64,000 bases of DNA from Bacteroidota bacterium (GTDB taxonomy: Bacteria; Bacteroidota; Bacteroidia; Bacteroidales; F082). Below the pieces are notes generated by a model. It was given only the letters and a program-made list of their open reading frames with translations. It was not told the DNA's origin and searched no databases. Below are positions 50,946 to 60,440 of this stretch, piece by piece; position 1 is the first letter of the stretch; the number at the start of each line of letters is the position of its first letter. Made by a program: the position numbers and the translations under genes. The stretch is from positions 434,001 through 498,000 of the forward strand of contig JADJXJ010000001.1 in the NCBI GenBank assembly GCA_016715945.1, written 5' to 3'.

Positions 50946-53522
50946 TCAGGGAGTTGGGATCTGATAGATCACAGCCTCATTGCGGTAGCCCGGCAGGTTT
51001 TTGTACCAATCAGGGAACTGCACGCCTCCGCTCACAGCCCAGGCTGCTAATTTCAGGTGGGCTCCGGTGATGTCCTGTTTTTCAATCGGATAGGCAAACG
51101 ACTCGTAGATATGAATGGCCCAGGGTAGATTGTTTTCGGTCACATAATATTTGCCTTGCGCAGGATTCGACGCATCATCCCATTGCCCGAATTTCGATGG
51201 GTCGGCCAGATCGGTTGGCGGATAGCCGGGGAGGTGTACTTCCACGGCCCGGTTTTTATCCACAATGATAAACGGGTTGAAGTTGCCAATGTCCAGGTCG
51301 TTGATGCTCACCGTGTTTGGCTTAAATGTGATAAGGAGTTCCATGGTTACTGGATTGACGTAAGGTGCGCCGGGCGTAGTGTTCACACCAATACCGGTGC
51401 CGGGATGTGGCATGTGTGCAAAGGCATTGTCAAACAATATAAAAGTTGGCTTGCTCTGGCCAGCTTCGGTGCCGTTGGCATCAAGAGTTATAATGTTGTC
51501 GGTGAGGTAATTGCCTGCAACGGACAACACATCGACGGGCTGCACATTGCCATCAAACTGAAAGCCGAAACCGTTCTCAAATGAAGCGCCAAATGCCTTA
51601 AGTACGAAAGTAGCCTTTATCTGTTCCACGAAATTCAGGTTATTCGAGCTGATTTCGAACTGGTAGTCAATCACCATGTCGTTGAAATCGTAGTCACCTT
51701 TTGCCGGCCAGAGGTCCTCAAAAGCCAGCGTCCCGAATCCGGTTGCGGGGAACAGGTTGGTTATTCCGCTGCTTTCGGGGCCTAATTGCAGGGTAACGGT
51801 AGCGGGCAACAAACTCTTCACACCGGCATTGTCCACAGCGTAAAAGCTGATCACGATCTCCGTTGTGCCTGCCGGCGAGGCAATGCTGATTGGAACGGCC
51901 GGGTTGCCGTTTGGCAGGGCGGGAATGCTCACGCCTGCAAGGGGAAAACTGCCAGAGGTATAAGTTGTGCCATTGATGGTTACACTGCTGGCGTTAGTGG
52001 GAAAGGAGCTGATAATCAGTTCAGTCACGCTGCCATCCGGATCGCTTGCACTAAACAAGGCCGGACTGACAGCCATAGGCACATTGTCGCCTGGATGCGG
52101 GACTTCGGGAGCTATGGCTGAAGAAGCAACCGGTCGTTGTTCCACACCAAACTTGATTCCGGTAATGTTTTCTGTGCTCAGGCTGATGCTTGTCACTCCT
52201 TCGAGATTGAGGTCTGGTGCACCGTTTCCGGCTGAGCTGCCGGTGTAAACCCACTGGTCGCTGCCGGTTGTTTTGGCTGGAGCAGGGCTGCCCACAGTAC
52301 CCGGATTGATTGAAAGCTGAAGGTTATAGCTGCCAAATGGCAATCCTTCGGCATAGAAACTGCCATCAGGCTGCACGGCGGCTACTTTGACCACCTGGTT
52401 GGATGCATTGAGGATGTTTACATAGAGCGGATTTCCCTCGATAGCCTGTATGGAAGCGCCATCTATCGTGCTGTTGGTCAGACCGTCGGGATCGTGAAAT
52501 ACCTGTCCGCTGATGGAGAGTATGCGCACCAGTCCGGTAAGCGCAATCATGTCGAGCCCGCCTTGGGTGCTGCCGCTGGTATTCAGCGGGAAAAATGTGG
52601 TGTTGGTATAGTCAGTAAAATCAGCAGATGTTCCCGAAGCTGGAAAGTCGGCAGCAGCCAGCGAGTAGCCGTAAATCGTCTGCCCATCGCTGAGTCCGAA
52701 GTCGGCAAAAGATAAAAACACTCCGCCGATACCCTGTCCGGATAGTGAGGTACTCGCGAGCAGGTTGCCGGTGCCATTGTCGCGGCGCAAAACCACGGAG
52801 TTTTGGTTCGGGATTACGTTCACTGAGCCATAATGCGTCGAGTTGACTCTGATGAGGTTCGAGTAGGCCGCTGGATTTCCGGAACCGTCGAGTGCGGTGA
52901 TCACGCCGACTACAAAGGCATCGTGCTGATTTACAGCTCCGCGCTCCATCACGGCAAAGCCCTGTCCGGAAGCAGAGGTAAGCGAAATGCCCCCCGGGAC
53001 CAGCACATCCAGCCGCTCGATGTTGTTGATGTTGCCATTTCCATCGCCGGTGTTGGCAAATAAATTATCCGAACCACGCAACAGATTGGTATTGCCGGTA
53101 AATGCAGTGGACATATTTGGTTCGTAGGGTGCCTTAAGGTTGATTGTGCTGCCCGATAGGTTGCCGAAATAATACATCAGGTCGCGAGGATTGCTCACAC
53201 CACTGTTATTCACCCTGCGAAAAACCACCTGTACCGGAATGGGCTCATAGGCGAAGGCCTTGCTGCCAGCTTCAATGGCTTGCAGCGAGAGTTGGTGATC
53301 GGTGAATGTATTGGAAGCAAAAGTGTAGGTGTAGGTGTTTCCCGACAAGGGGGATGAAGGTGCCCCATTGGCAGTGTATGTGGTCACATCTGTTGAACTG
53401 CTCACCTGAGTCTGTATTGCGGTGATGCCGCTTTGGGCCACCGCATATTGCGAAATCAGCATGAAGCCAATTGCTGTCAAAACAGCGCTATGGTGTATTG
53501 TGATTCTGGAAAGTCTTTTCAT
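50946..53522 (-). CDS. Secreted LruC-domain protein
   Basis: An 858-residue exported protein. A signal peptide (about residues 1-29, ending YAVAQ) precedes a Ser/Thr/Asn/Gly-rich beta region. A carboxypeptidase-regulatory or SdrD-B-like fold lies near 340-420 (ISGQVFHDPDGLTN...LPFGSYNLQLSI). The LruC domain (DUF4842) starts about residue 600 with FEDLWPAKGDYDFNDMVIDY, an acidic segment likely to bind calcium, and runs to the C-terminus. LruC domains occur in secreted proteins of Leptospira and Bacteroidota, with unclear function. I see no type IX secretion tail. The ATG at 53522 gives the best signal peptide; an upstream ATG at 53543 adds seven residues. Confidence 0.88.
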   Translation of the reverse strand: MKRLSRITIHHSAVLTAIGFMLISQYAVAQSGITAIQTQVSSSTDVTTYTANGAPSSPLSGNTYTYTFASNTFTDHQLSLQAIEAGSKAFAYEPIPVQVVFRRVNNSGVSNPRDLMYYFGNLSGSTINLKAPYEPNMSTAFTGNTNLLRGSDNLFANTGDGNGNINNIERLDVLVPGGISLTSASGQGFAVMERGAVNQHDAFVVGVITALDGSGNPAAYSNLIRVNSTHYGSVNVIPNQNSVVLRRDNGTGNLLASTSLSGQGIGGVFLSFADFGLSDGQTIYGYSLAAADFPASGTSADFTDYTNTTFFPLNTSGSTQGGLDMIALTGLVRILSISGQVFHDPDGLTNSTIDGASIQAIEGNPLYVNILNASNQVVKVAAVQPDGSFYAEGLPFGSYNLQLSINPGTVGSPAPAKTTGSDQWVYTGSSAGNGAPDLNLEGVTSISLSTENITGIKFGVEQRPVASSAIAPEVPHPGDNVPMAVSPALFSASDPDGSVTELIISSFPTNASSVTINGTTYTSGSFPLAGVSIPALPNGNPAVPISIASPAGTTEIVISFYAVDNAGVKSLLPATVTLQLGPESSGITNLFPATGFGTLAFEDLWPAKGDYDFNDMVIDYQFEISSNNLNFVEQIKATFVLKAFGASFENGFGFQFDGNVQPVDVLSVAGNYLTDNIITLDANGTEAGQSKPTFILFDNAFAHMPHPGTGIGVNTTPGAPYVNPVTMELLITFKPNTVSINDLDIGNFNPFIIVDKNRAVEVHLPGYPPTDLADPSKFGQWDDASNPAQGKYYVTENNLPWAIHIYESFAYPIEKQDITGAHLKLAAWAVSGGVQFPDWYKNLPGYRNEAVIYQIPTP

Positions 53523-53773
53523 TGGATACATTGCGTTTATCAATAAGGTATAATCAGTAGATTTTAACTAGCAAAAATCGTGCTTAAAATGTAAATATCT
53601 GATTGTGAATGAGTAAATTAAAAACAGCCTGAAAAAACGTACAAGTTGTGGCAAAAAATTCCAAATTCTGGAAGTTGGGATATTGCATAGCTTGTTTTCA
53701 AAAATAAAGCCGGCTTATTCACCGGCTTCAAACGTGGGGATAGTTTATTTAGATCTGAAAGTTTGTTGTGCCG
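53523..53773. other. Intergenic region upstream of the LruC gene
   Basis: It holds the terminator of the small lipoprotein gene (53701-53728). A near-match -7 sequence (GATTTTTG on the minus strand, about 53573-53580) may belong to the LruC promoter. A small TTCCA/TGGAA stem lies near 53659-53673. No coding sequence is evident. Confidence 0.45.
53701..53728 (-). terminator. Intrinsic terminator after the small LruC-like lipoprotein gene
   Basis: AAGCCGG (53707-53713) and CCGGCTT (53722-53728) form the stem, followed on the minus strand by TTTATTTT. It separates the small lipoprotein transcript from the LruC gene. Confidence 0.75.
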
Positions 53774-54127
53774 CTAATTGAGGTTCACGTTGAGGTTTGT
53801 ATTTCTGAGCTGAAGGGGAACATCTTTTCCTGCAAATTTAACAATGACCGACTTCTCGTAGGTAGGCAGGGTAATCTTCATAATATAAGGCTGTTGTGCC
53901 GTAAGATATGCACGCTGATAGGATACATTCTGGCTGTTGACCACCTGTACCAATCCATTCTGGTTTGCCGTAAAGCTGATTTGGTAATCTTTTGTAGTCT
54001 TCCAGTCGAAGTTTGCGGGCACCTTCAGATCCTCCATGCTTTTTGGCTGGTTGGGCTCAAAACGGTCTTTGCGGCAGGCAGTCATTGCTACAGAGGCAAG
54101 TATGAGAAGCATCATTATTTTTTTCAT
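53774..54127 (-). CDS. Small lipoprotein resembling the N-terminal module of LruC proteins
   Basis: A 117-residue protein with a lipoprotein signal (VAMTAC, Cys18). The mature part, starting RKDRFEPNQPKSMEDL, contains KVPANFDWKTTKDYQISFTA, which resembles the VPxxFDWxTT segment I recall at the start of LruC-type lipoproteins of Bacteroidota. The rest is a short beta-rich domain. The ATG at 54127 replaces an upstream frame (to 54421) that covers an AT-rich non-coding stretch. It has its own terminator and lies just upstream of the secreted LruC protein gene on the same strand. Role unknown; it may be an anchor or partner of its neighbour. Confidence 0.82.
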   Translation of the reverse strand: MKKIMMLLILASVAMTACRKDRFEPNQPKSMEDLKVPANFDWKTTKDYQISFTANQNGLVQVVNSQNVSYQRAYLTAQQPYIMKITLPTYEKSVIVKFAGKDVPLQLRNTNLNVNLN

Positions 54128-54276
54128 GGCTTTGTGTTTTGTTTCTAATATGCCAAAGACTGTGCCAAAATCTAAAATTACCATAATACATTGAAAAACA
54201 AATATATAATAAATGGTAAAATCAAAAGTTGCTTCCAGAATGTGGAAATTATGCGTGTTTTTGGAAAAAAGAAAAT

Positions 54277-54309
54277 TTGACTGCGAGGCGTTAAAAAATT
54301 TTAATTTCG
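54277..54309 (+). promoter_or_regulatory. Possible promoter of the soluble hybrid kinase
   Basis: TTG at 54277-54279, a 22-base spacer and TAATTTCG at 54302-54309 fit the -33/-7 pattern with one mismatch and slightly long spacing. Transcription would begin near 54316, 31 bases before the ATG. Confidence 0.35.
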
Positions 54310-54346
54310 GCCTTGATTTCAAAACAGCAAATGACCAGGACGACTC

Positions 54347-57300
54347 ATGGAAAAGCGCACAGAGGAATACATTTTGCTGCTTGTTGACGATGAGCAGGCG
54401 TGGGCGAAAAATACAGCGCAATATCTCACAAAAGAGTGCACAGGGCTAAAAGTTGAAGTGGCATCGAACGGCAAAGAGGCGATGGAAAAAGCCCTGGCAT
54501 TGAAACCGGATTTTTTCTTTCTGGACTTGCTTTTGCCCGATATTCATGGATTGAAGCTGACACAGTCAATCAGGAACAGACCGGAGTTCACGAACAGCAG
54601 CATTGTCCTGCTGACCATTTTGCAGACCGACGAACCTTTGATGCATGAAGCCCTTGCGGCCGGAGCTGATCTGTTTATCCAGAAGCCATTGGATACCGCT
54701 GGTTTGAAAGAAGTTGCCACAAAATGTATGGAACTTGCTAAAGCCCAGCGATTGCTTGCACATAAGCAGAACGAACTTGACAACCTGCAATGGTCGCTCA
54801 GGCCGAGGATGCAGCCGGGCGCCAATGTTCTCAGGCCAAACCTGCTTCAAACTCAACGCGCACAGCGGTCGCAGCAAATTTTTGCCCATGCCCCGGATGC
54901 GATTGCAATTACAACATCTGATGCCCTGATTCTGGAAGTAAATGCAAAGCTGTGTGAATACAGTGGTTATCAGGCCAATGAGTTGATTGGTAATCAATTT
55001 TCTGTTTTGTTTTCTGAGGCCGAACTAAAGCGGAAACCTTTTCAGGTAGAAAAGGTCCTAAAAGGCGAAACGGTTGAAAATGAGCGCTTTCTAAGGCAAC
55101 GAAGTGGTTTGGAGATACCTGTCTGGATGAAATCGTTGCTGCTGCCCGATGGCACAGTTGTGTCGTTTATGCGCGATATTTCATCCATCCGGAAAACAGA
55201 ACAGGAGCTTACCCGGCAAAAGGCTTTCTCGCAGAACATCACCGAAAAGATCCCAAACATTGTGTATCTGCACGATCTGCGCAGCAGGAGCAATGTGTAT
55301 TGCAACCGTAGTGTGGCCGCGATGTTGGGCTATCCGCCCGATGTGCTAACCGATGAGGATGAAGGTTTCCTCGAAAAGGTGGTGCATCCCGATGATTACA
55401 AAATGTTTGATAAATTTTATGAACAGGCTGACTTGAGCGATCCGGAACTGACTTTTCATTTCGAATACCGCATGAAGGCTTTCTCCGGAGAGTGGCGTTG
55501 GTTCAAAGGTTACGAGCGGGTGTGGGAACATAAGGATGGAAAAATTACCATGCTGATCGGTGCTGTGCTGGATGTGAGCTCGGAGAAGGAAAAAGAAGAA
55601 GCCCTCAGAATGAGCGAACAAAGGTATCGTAAGCTGATGGAGTTGTTCCGCAAAGTTTCGGACAACATGCCCGACATGCTTTGGGCTAAAGACATGCAAA
55701 AGCGATTCATCTTTGTCAATAAATCCATTTGCGATAACCTGCTGCATGCCACCGACCAGGAGGAACCTATCGGCAAGACGGATCTTTTCTTTGCCAACCG
55801 CATCAAAGCCGAGCGACCTGATGATCCTGATTACCACACCTTTGGAAAAATATGCCAGGATTCCGACGAAGTCATTTTTCAGACCCAGACCCCAGGAAGG
55901 TTCGATGAATTTGGCAATGTCAGAGGTAAGTTTCTCTACCTCGACGTGGTCAAGGCGCCCATCTTAGACGAACAGGGCAAACTCATTGGTGTAGTGGGCG
56001 CAGCCAGAGACATCACAGAGCGCAAGCTGCAGGAGAAATACCTCGCCATACAGCATGCCGTTGCCGAAGCGGTTGTATCGTCGGCCGACCTGACCCAGCT
56101 TGTAAGTACCATACGCGATGAACTCAAGGCAGTTATAGATACCTCGAGCTTTTATGTGGCAATGGCCGATAAAAATCGTGGAAAACTTTTCACGCCTTTT
56201 GTGGAGGACATTGACGAAATTGACGAATGGGACATTGAAGGCTCACTCACTGGTTTGGTTGTCCAGCGCAACGAAGTCCTGCATATCGACTGTGCTGCTT
56301 ACCAAGAAATGGTTGCGCAAGGTGAGGTGCAACTGGTAGGAACCATGTCGGCCAGCTGGTTGGGTGTACCGCTCACGGTTAATGGTGAGGCAATTGGTGC
56401 CATTGTCGTGCAAAGCTACACCGACGAGCATGCCTTCGGCGAGCGCGACCAGACTTTGCTCGAGTTTCTGGCGAATCAGATTGTGCTTTATATTCAGCGC
56501 AAAAGTGCCATCGACCAGGCAAAGTTGCTCGAAAGGGCCGTTGAGCAAAGTCCAAACGGGGTAGCGGTGCTCAATGCCAAAAGGCAGGTTGTTTACATAA
56601 ATCAGGGCTTTGCCGACCTGCTCGGACGCACAAAAGAAAACATCATTGCCTGTGGCCCCGGTTTTGCTCAGGAAATACTGAAGAACGACGAACTTGTAAA
56701 CGAATTAATGGAGTCGCTGTTATCGGAAAATTCCTGGAAACGTGAGATTCAGGTGCTTCGCCCGGATGGCTCTTCGGTTTGGGTGGATGCTTCCATCTGG
56801 CCAATATACTCCGGCAATAATGAGCTTTCCCACTTCCTGGTAAACCTGGAAGACGTCAGTGCAAAGCGTGAAATGCTCAACGAACTGATTGAAGCCCGTG
56901 ACCGAGCCGAGGAAAGCGACCGCCTGAAGTCGGCCTTCCTGATGAATATGAGCCATGAGATCCGCACTCCCCTGAACAGCATCATGGGATTTTCTGACCT
57001 GCTTGCCACCCAAACAACCGATCCTGAAGACGTTCGCGCACAAGCCGAGATGATATACCGCAATGGTCAGCGACTATTGGGATTGATTAATAACATATTG
57101 AAAATAAGTAAAATAGATGCCGGAGCCGAAGAACTTCAGTCGGTGGTTTTCAGCCCGGCCGAGTTGCTGCAAGAAGTTGTACACAGTTTCCAGCCGCAGG
57201 CCAACAAACAGGGAATCAGCCTAAAGCTGAATGTTGCAGAGAGCGATCGCCACATCAGGATTGCCTCCGACCGCATGAAAATACATCAGGTGCTCGACAA

Positions 57301-58030
57301 CCTTGTGAACAATGCGCTCAAATTCACCCACCAGGGATTCATCGAGCTTGGCTTTAAAATGACGGAAGGCAAAGCAGGGTTTTACGTGCGCGATACAGGC
57401 AGAGGCATAGCCGAAACAGAAGTGGAAAAGATTTTTGAACGCTTTTACCAGGCCGATGTTTCGCTCAACCGGGGCTATGAGGGCGTCGGACTGGGGCTTG
57501 CACTTTGCAAATCGATCATGAATCTGTTGGGAGGCAAGATCTGGGCTACATCCGAGCCTGGCAAAGGTTCTGTGTTTCATTTTGAGCTGCCCGTGGAAAG
57601 GCATTATAGCGCTCATCCTGAAACAGGTACACCCAGCCAGCAATCCGCTGAAGTTCATGTGCGCGGAAATGAGGATACCATCCTGGTGGTTGACGATGAC
57701 GAAGCGAGCCTCATCATGATGAAAGCCTTGTGCAGGTCGCTGGGACAAAAAGCTTTGTTTGCTCCAGGAGGCGCTGAGGCCATCGAAGTCCTGCGCGCTA
57801 ATCCAGGCATAGGTCTGATTTTCATGGATATCAAAATGCCCGGCGTCGATGGCATCCAGGCACTTGAAGAAATTCGTAAAGCCGGAAACAATTGCGTCAT
57901 TGTGGCAACAACAGCTTATGCCTTGCATGGGGATGAACAGCGCCTGCGGGCAGCCGGATTCGACGATTACCTTGCCAAGCCGGTGACCAAAGCAAGTATC
58001 ACACAGATGATCATGAAATACAGGAAATGA
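54347..58030 (+). CDS. Soluble hybrid histidine kinase with receiver domains at both ends
   Basis: A 1227-residue kinase with no membrane segment. An N-terminal receiver (about 8-125; DD pair, phospho-acceptor Asp60, Thr and Lys in LLTILQ and IQKPL) is followed by PAS domains at about 175-290, 295-425 and 430-560. A GAF domain (about 575-720), another PAS (about 725-840), HisKA with His870 in MNMSHEIRTP, HATPase (NNALKFT, GRGIAE, GVGLGLALC) and a C-terminal receiver (Asp1161) follow. The N-terminal receiver could take phosphate from another kinase and tune this one. No response regulator or DNA-binding domain is attached. The orphan Hpt at 46060-46410 is a possible partner. It appears monocistronic. 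Confidence 0.93.
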   Translation: MEKRTEEYILLLVDDEQAWAKNTAQYLTKECTGLKVEVASNGKEAMEKALALKPDFFFLDLLLPDIHGLKLTQSIRNRPEFTNSSIVLLTILQTDEPLMHEALAAGADLFIQKPLDTAGLKEVATKCMELAKAQRLLAHKQNELDNLQWSLRPRMQPGANVLRPNLLQTQRAQRSQQIFAHAPDAIAITTSDALILEVNAKLCEYSGYQANELIGNQFSVLFSEAELKRKPFQVEKVLKGETVENERFLRQRSGLEIPVWMKSLLLPDGTVVSFMRDISSIRKTEQELTRQKAFSQNITEKIPNIVYLHDLRSRSNVYCNRSVAAMLGYPPDVLTDEDEGFLEKVVHPDDYKMFDKFYEQADLSDPELTFHFEYRMKAFSGEWRWFKGYERVWEHKDGKITMLIGAVLDVSSEKEKEEALRMSEQRYRKLMELFRKVSDNMPDMLWAKDMQKRFIFVNKSICDNLLHATDQEEPIGKTDLFFANRIKAERPDDPDYHTFGKICQDSDEVIFQTQTPGRFDEFGNVRGKFLYLDVVKAPILDEQGKLIGVVGAARDITERKLQEKYLAIQHAVAEAVVSSADLTQLVSTIRDELKAVIDTSSFYVAMADKNRGKLFTPFVEDIDEIDEWDIEGSLTGLVVQRNEVLHIDCAAYQEMVAQGEVQLVGTMSASWLGVPLTVNGEAIGAIVVQSYTDEHAFGERDQTLLEFLANQIVLYIQRKSAIDQAKLLERAVEQSPNGVAVLNAKRQVVYINQGFADLLGRTKENIIACGPGFAQEILKNDELVNELMESLLSENSWKREIQVLRPDGSSVWVDASIWPIYSGNNELSHFLVNLEDVSAKREMLNELIEARDRAEESDRLKSAFLMNMSHEIRTPLNSIMGFSDLLATQTTDPEDVRAQAEMIYRNGQRLLGLINNILKISKIDAGAEELQSVVFSPAELLQEVVHSFQPQANKQGISLKLNVAESDRHIRIASDRMKIHQVLDNLVNNALKFTHQGFIELGFKMTEGKAGFYVRDTGRGIAETEVEKIFERFYQADVSLNRGYEGVGLGLALCKSIMNLLGGKIWATSEPGKGSVFHFELPVERHYSAHPETGTPSQQSAEVHVRGNEDTILVVDDDEASLIMMKALCRSLGQKALFAPGGAEAIEVLRANPGIGLIFMDIKMPGVDGIQALEEIRKAGNNCVIVATTAYALHGDEQRLRAAGFDDYLAKPVTKASITQMIMKYRK

Positions 58031-58202
58031 TAGGAAAGCGGAACGAGGGGGCAATTAAGAAAATTATTCAATTTGCTGAATTAGTGATAGTTGGAATATA
58101 TGCTTAAAATTATCTTCAGCTTTTTTTTCGCAGGCTAAATCAATAAAGTACTATTTTGGCTAATTTGCACGTTAGTTGTTAATCAGTTTTTAAAATTCTA
58201 AT

Positions 58203-58937
58203 ATGCTAAAAGACAAGGTTATTGTAATCACAGGCGCTTCCAGTGGAATCGGTGAGGCAACGGCAATGCTTCTGGCTGAGCACAATACAAAACTGGTACT
58301 GATGGCCAGACGGAAGGACCGTCTTGAAGCACTTGCTGAAAAGGTGAAGGAGATGGGGGCCGAGGCAATGATTTTGCCTGTTGAAGTAACTAACCGCACA
58401 CAAGTATTGGACGCTTTCTCCCGTGTGCATGAAGCTTATGGAAAAGTTGATGTCCTGGTAAACAATGCGGGACTCATGCCTGTTTCGTTCATGGATAAGC
58501 TCAAGATTGACGAGTGGGACCGCATGATTGACGTGAACCTGAAAGGATTGCTTTATTGCATAGCCGGGGTGCTCAGCAGTATGAAAGCTAACCGGTCGGG
58601 GCACATTGTAAATATCTCGTCGGTGGCCGGACGAAGGGTTTGGCCTGGTTTCGCCGTTTACAATGCCACAAAGTTTGGTGTTACTGCCCTTTCGGAGGCC
58701 ATGCGCATGGAGCTCACGCCCACCTTTAATATAAAGGTAACAGTGATCGAACCGGGAGCTGTGGCCACCGAACTTACGCAAACCATTACAGATCAAGATA
58801 TTCTCGAAAGTTTTGCAAAGCGGCGCATCACTCCTTTGCTTGCCAACGATATTGCCAGGGCCATCAAATATGCCATCACCCAGCCCGATCACGTCAATGT
58901 GAGCGAAGTGGTTGTGATGCCCTCGGCGCAGATGTAA
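58203..58937 (+). CDS. Short-chain dehydrogenase/reductase
   Basis: A 244-residue classical SDR. The NAD(P)-binding motif TGASSGIG is at 10-17, followed by the NNAG segment. The catalytic Ser is in NISSVAG, and Tyr153-x3-Lys157 is in YNATK. The Arg-rich turn (MARRKDRLEAL) after the second strand suggests NADP(H) preference. It resembles YdfG-type serine or 3-hydroxy acid dehydrogenases, but substrate cannot be assigned. It lies 172 bases downstream of the kinase and is followed by its own terminator, so it is likely independent. Confidence 0.93.
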   Translation: MLKDKVIVITGASSGIGEATAMLLAEHNTKLVLMARRKDRLEALAEKVKEMGAEAMILPVEVTNRTQVLDAFSRVHEAYGKVDVLVNNAGLMPVSFMDKLKIDEWDRMIDVNLKGLLYCIAGVLSSMKANRSGHIVNISSVAGRRVWPGFAVYNATKFGVTALSEAMRMELTPTFNIKVTVIEPGAVATELTQTITDQDILESFAKRRITPLLANDIARAIKYAITQPDHVNVSEVVVMPSAQM

Positions 58938-58978
58938 GGCCACGGAATTTCCAGGGGGGATATTTCTGTAGGCTGAAC

Positions 58979-59009
58979 AAATCCGGGCTTTTGTCCGGAT
59001 TTTTTTTTA
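58979..59009 (+). terminator. Intrinsic terminator after the SDR gene
   Basis: AATCCGG and CCGGATT flank a short GCTTTTGT loop and are followed by nine T residues, 42 bases after the SDR stop. Confidence 0.85.
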
Positions 59010-59072
59010 TCTATGTTAGACTTTTGCATTTTTGAGGTATCTAACACGGTGTAAACAAAAATCAAAAACACC

Positions 59073-59903
59073 ATGAAAAGAAAAATCCTTTCCATTGCTG
59101 TCATTCTGTTGATCAGTGTGGCCGGCTTTATTGGCTGCAAAAAGACCGATGATTCGGGGTCGGAGCTGCTCAAACGGGAGACCGCCCGCGAAGCATTTGC
59201 CGAAGAGGCTTTCGATGAAGCTTCCGAGATCTCCGATCAGGCTTATTACGCTGCGCTACCTGGCTTGAAAGGTGGCGATAACGATCGTCCGAGGCTGGCA
59301 CCTTGTGCCACAATCACGTTGGATACCACGGTGATGCCCAGGGTTCTCACCATCGATTTTGGACCGGAAAACTGCCTTTGCAACGATGGCAAGTATCGCA
59401 GGGGCATGATCATTGTTACATTCAACGGACGCTGGCGCCGGCCCGGAACGGTGGTTACGCATACTTTCCAGAATTATTATGTGAACGACAACCATGTGCA
59501 AGGCACCAAAGTGATGACCAATCAGGGCTTTGTGAATGGCAAAATGACTTTCAGCCATGTGAACAATGGCAGTGTTACATTTGCCCAGAGTGGGGAAACT
59601 CTGAGCTGGCAGTCGGAAAAAATTCACACCTGGGTCGAAGGATTCGGCACGCCCAACTGGCGCGATGATGTGTTTCTGATCACCGGGACGAGCAATGTGA
59701 GCCACAGCAATGGCAGATCCGTTGAACGCCTGATCGTTGAACCTCTCAGACGGGAGATGAGCTGCCGTTATTTTGTGAGTGGTACCATACAAATCACTCC
59801 CTCCAACGCTCCGCAGCGCCTGCTCGATTTTGGGGATGGCACCTGCGACAATCAGGCCACCATTACCATTGGAGATCAGGTGATTGTAATCACCCTGCCA
59901 TAA
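59073..59903 (+). CDS. Lipoprotein of unknown function
   Basis: A 276-residue protein with a signal peptide ending FIGC (Cys22), a good lipobox. An Ala/Glu-rich stretch (residues 34-65) is followed by a beta-rich domain that begins near LAPCATITLDTTVMPRVLTIDFGPENCLCNDGKYRRG and ends RLLDFGDGTCDNQATITIGDQ. The repeated DFGxxxC elements and the many cysteines in the mature part suggest a disulfide-stabilised fold. No known domain is recognised. It precedes the ECF sigma operon by 36 bases and may be in the same transcription unit or a target of that sigma factor. Confidence 0.85.
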   Translation: MKRKILSIAVILLISVAGFIGCKKTDDSGSELLKRETAREAFAEEAFDEASEISDQAYYAALPGLKGGDNDRPRLAPCATITLDTTVMPRVLTIDFGPENCLCNDGKYRRGMIIVTFNGRWRRPGTVVTHTFQNYYVNDNHVQGTKVMTNQGFVNGKMTFSHVNNGSVTFAQSGETLSWQSEKIHTWVEGFGTPNWRDDVFLITGTSNVSHSNGRSVERLIVEPLRREMSCRYFVSGTIQITPSNAPQRLLDFGDGTCDNQATITIGDQVIVITLP

Positions 59904-59939
59904 TCTTTCCATTCAAAGGTCATCTCCTCCATGTATTAA

Positions 59940-60440
59940 ATGGCAATGAAGCAGCAACGCACAGCGTTCTTTGAAGAATTGGTAAATAGCTATGGGCCAA
60001 AGCTTTATAATTTAATCCGAAGCATTGTGCTCAATCACGAGGATGCCAACGACCTGCTTCAGGAGACCATGATCAAAGCATGGAAAGGACTTGAAAGCTT
60101 CCGGCAGGAGGCTTCCTATGCAACCTGGCTTTACCGCATTGCACTCAATGAGGCACTTCGGCACCAAAAGCGGGCGAGTTTGCGACGCAGTTTGCAGTTC
60201 TGGCAGCCAGCGACGCAAACCGCCCAATCCCCTGCAGGTGATGTGGAGGCAGTGCTGACAGCCGCACTCGAAACACTGACACCCAGGCAGCGAAGCATTT
60301 TTGCGTTGCACTACTTCAATCAGCTTCGATTCGACGAGATTGCAGCCATGCTCGGAATAACCGAAGCCACAGCCAAAGCTACTTACCATCAGTCAGCAAA
60401 CAAAATCAGAAAATACATCGCAAAATATGCAGAGCAATGA
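59940..60440 (+). CDS. ECF RNA polymerase sigma factor
   Basis: A 166-residue sigma factor with region 2 (about 12-80, HEDANDLLQETMIKAWKGLESFR and ATWLYRIALNEALRH) and region 4 (about 108-160; LTPRQRSIFALHYFNQLRFDEIAAMLGITEATAKATYHQSANKIR). It lacks regions 1 and 3, as expected for ECF sigmas. Its 3' end overlaps the start of the next gene by 14 bases, and that gene encodes a single-pass membrane protein, the usual layout for a sigma and its anti-sigma. A possible GTG/ATG choice at the N-terminus does not matter for function. Confidence 0.94.
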   Translation: MAMKQQRTAFFEELVNSYGPKLYNLIRSIVLNHEDANDLLQETMIKAWKGLESFRQEASYATWLYRIALNEALRHQKRASLRRSLQFWQPATQTAQSPAGDVEAVLTAALETLTPRQRSIFALHYFNQLRFDEIAAMLGITEATAKATYHQSANKIRKYIAKYAEQ

